Assembly (NCBI GenBank): GCA_947174215.1
Contig: CAMWIB010000062.1
Location: forward strand, 1-6,546
Direction of reading: 5' to 3'
Length of the DNA stretch: 6,546 bases
Source of the DNA: an uncultured Clostridia bacterium
Lineage (GTDB): Bacteria; Bacillota; Clostridia; Christensenellales; CAG-917
The notes below the pieces were generated by a model that was given only the letters and a program-made list of their open reading frames with translations, ran no database searches and was not told the origin of the DNA. Position 1 is the first letter of the stretch; every line of letters begins with the position of its first letter. Of the stretch, positions 6,148 through 6,546 are shown in pieces. The translations under genes and the position numbers were made by a program.

Positions 6148-6468
6148 CTAAATCGATATTTTGTCTATTGACACGCCAAGCGGGGTAACGTACGCGTCGG
6201 CACTTTCACAGCTCAGCTCAAAGCCAACCCTGCAACCGCTCCTTTCAATGGGTATCGTCTGCATATACTCGCTTCCGTTCACTTTGTAATCATACTGCTT
6301 TCCGTCTAACTTCACGGTGAGCGTAAGCGGAGTTGAAGTTACAAGCGACACGTTTCGCACAGTTTTCAGCGAGCTTGAAAACAGCGTGCCGTACGGGCTT
6401 ATATATCTCTTTTTCGTGGGATTGCCCATAACCTTTCCGCTCTTTGACAGCACTCCGAGCTTGTTCAT
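6148..6468 (-). CDS. Small beta-rich protein, possibly phage structural; function unknown
   Basis: The 106-aa product has a Lys/Ser-rich N-terminus (MNKLGVLSKSGKV...). Alternating strands follow (about 38-106, e.g. SLVTSTPLTLTVKLDGKQYDYKV and CRVGFELSCESADAYVTPLGVSI), resembling a small beta-sandwich. It has no signal peptide and no recognised catalytic motif. I chose the ATG at 6468 because AAAGGG lies seven bases upstream and the preceding gene's TGA ends one base before it, a translational-coupling arrangement. An in-frame GTG at 6498 would add ten residues but has no ribosome binding site. The TAG stop overlaps the AGGAG of the next gene. Alternation and a closing strand pair remind me of C-terminal modules of phage tail or receptor-binding proteins, but that is impression only. 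Confidence 0.76.
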   Translation of the reverse strand: MNKLGVLSKSGKVMGNPTKKRYISPYGTLFSSSLKTVRNVSLVTSTPLTLTVKLDGKQYDYKVNGSEYMQTIPIERSGCRVGFELSCESADAYVTPLGVSIDKISI

Positions 6469-6469
6469 A

Positions 6470-6546
6470 TCATCGCCCTTTGCAAACACGCACAGCACCT
6501 GCGAGCAGTTGTGAATCCTTATAGCTTTTAGAGATTACACTGCGTT
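6470..6546 (-). CDS. C-terminal end of an upstream gene of the same cluster (partial)
   Basis: A minus-strand frame is open from the right edge to a TGA at 6470-6472, giving 24 residues ending in SYKDSQLLAGAVRVCKGR. The other two minus frames stop early (TAA at 6535-6537, TAA at 6529-6531). The stop is one base before the ATG of the 106-aa gene, and its last codons contain that gene's AAAGGG ribosome binding site, as in coupled operons. The product cannot be named from this fragment. Confidence 0.5.
   Translation of the reverse strand, partial: RSVISKSYKDSQLLAGAVRVCKGR

Noticed and set aside
6058..6498. Upstream alternative starts: GTG at 6498 for the 106-aa gene, and a start at 6057 for the coiled-coil gene
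   Set aside because: Both lack Shine-Dalgarno sequences and would overlap neighbouring coupled genes, whereas the downstream ATGs have well-placed ribosome binding sites.

Overview
The window looks like chromosome from an uncultured member of the Clostridia (Bacillota). Base composition is moderate (GC in the mid-40s percent by eye), ribosome binding sites are strong and purine-rich (AGGAG, AAGGGG, AGGTGAT), promoters are of the SigA type, and it carries a YtqB/MnmM-type tRNA methyltransferase, a family typical of Gram-positive bacteria. Apart from a possible gene tail at the left edge, every gene is read leftward (minus strand).

In transcription order, right to left, there are three blocks. 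(1) 6546-4990: a tightly coupled run of four unfamiliar genes. It comprises the tail of a gene cut by the window edge, a 106-aa beta-rich protein, a 36-aa mini-protein and a 342-aa coiled-coil protein. Gaps are 1, 8 and 10 nt, and stop codons touch or overlap the next ribosome binding site. The packing and protein types suggest phage or phage-derived structural genes; this is inference, since no hallmark phage gene is visible. (2) 4989-4761: a gene-free stretch with a 63-nt imperfect inverted repeat and a compact promoter region. It may be the junction between the phage-like block and ordinary chromosome. (3) 4760-182: mnmM (tRNA wobble-uridine methyltransferase), a lipoprotein with its own good promoter and an extra C-terminal membrane anchor, a four-domain response regulator (REC, HD-GYP, PAS-like, GGDEF), and a small histidine phosphotransfer (HPt) protein. 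A hairpin terminator closes the block.

The response regulator and HPt protein form a two-gene unit that probably links a phosphorelay to cyclic-di-GMP turnover. The regulator carries intact signatures both for making c-di-GMP (GGDEF with RxxD inhibitory site) and for breaking it down (complete HD-GYP metal-ligand set). No histidine kinase is in the window, so its input comes from elsewhere. The lipoprotein directly upstream could be a cell-surface partner, but only position suggests this.

The most interesting items are the phage-like coupled cluster with its 36-aa gene, the 63-nt hairpin that pairs better in the minus-strand RNA, the mnmM start region (extended -10 box inside a 10-bp direct repeat, predicting a leaderless or nearly leaderless mRNA), and the doubly membrane-anchored lipoprotein. 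No CRISPR array, tRNA, rRNA, transposase or integrase was seen.
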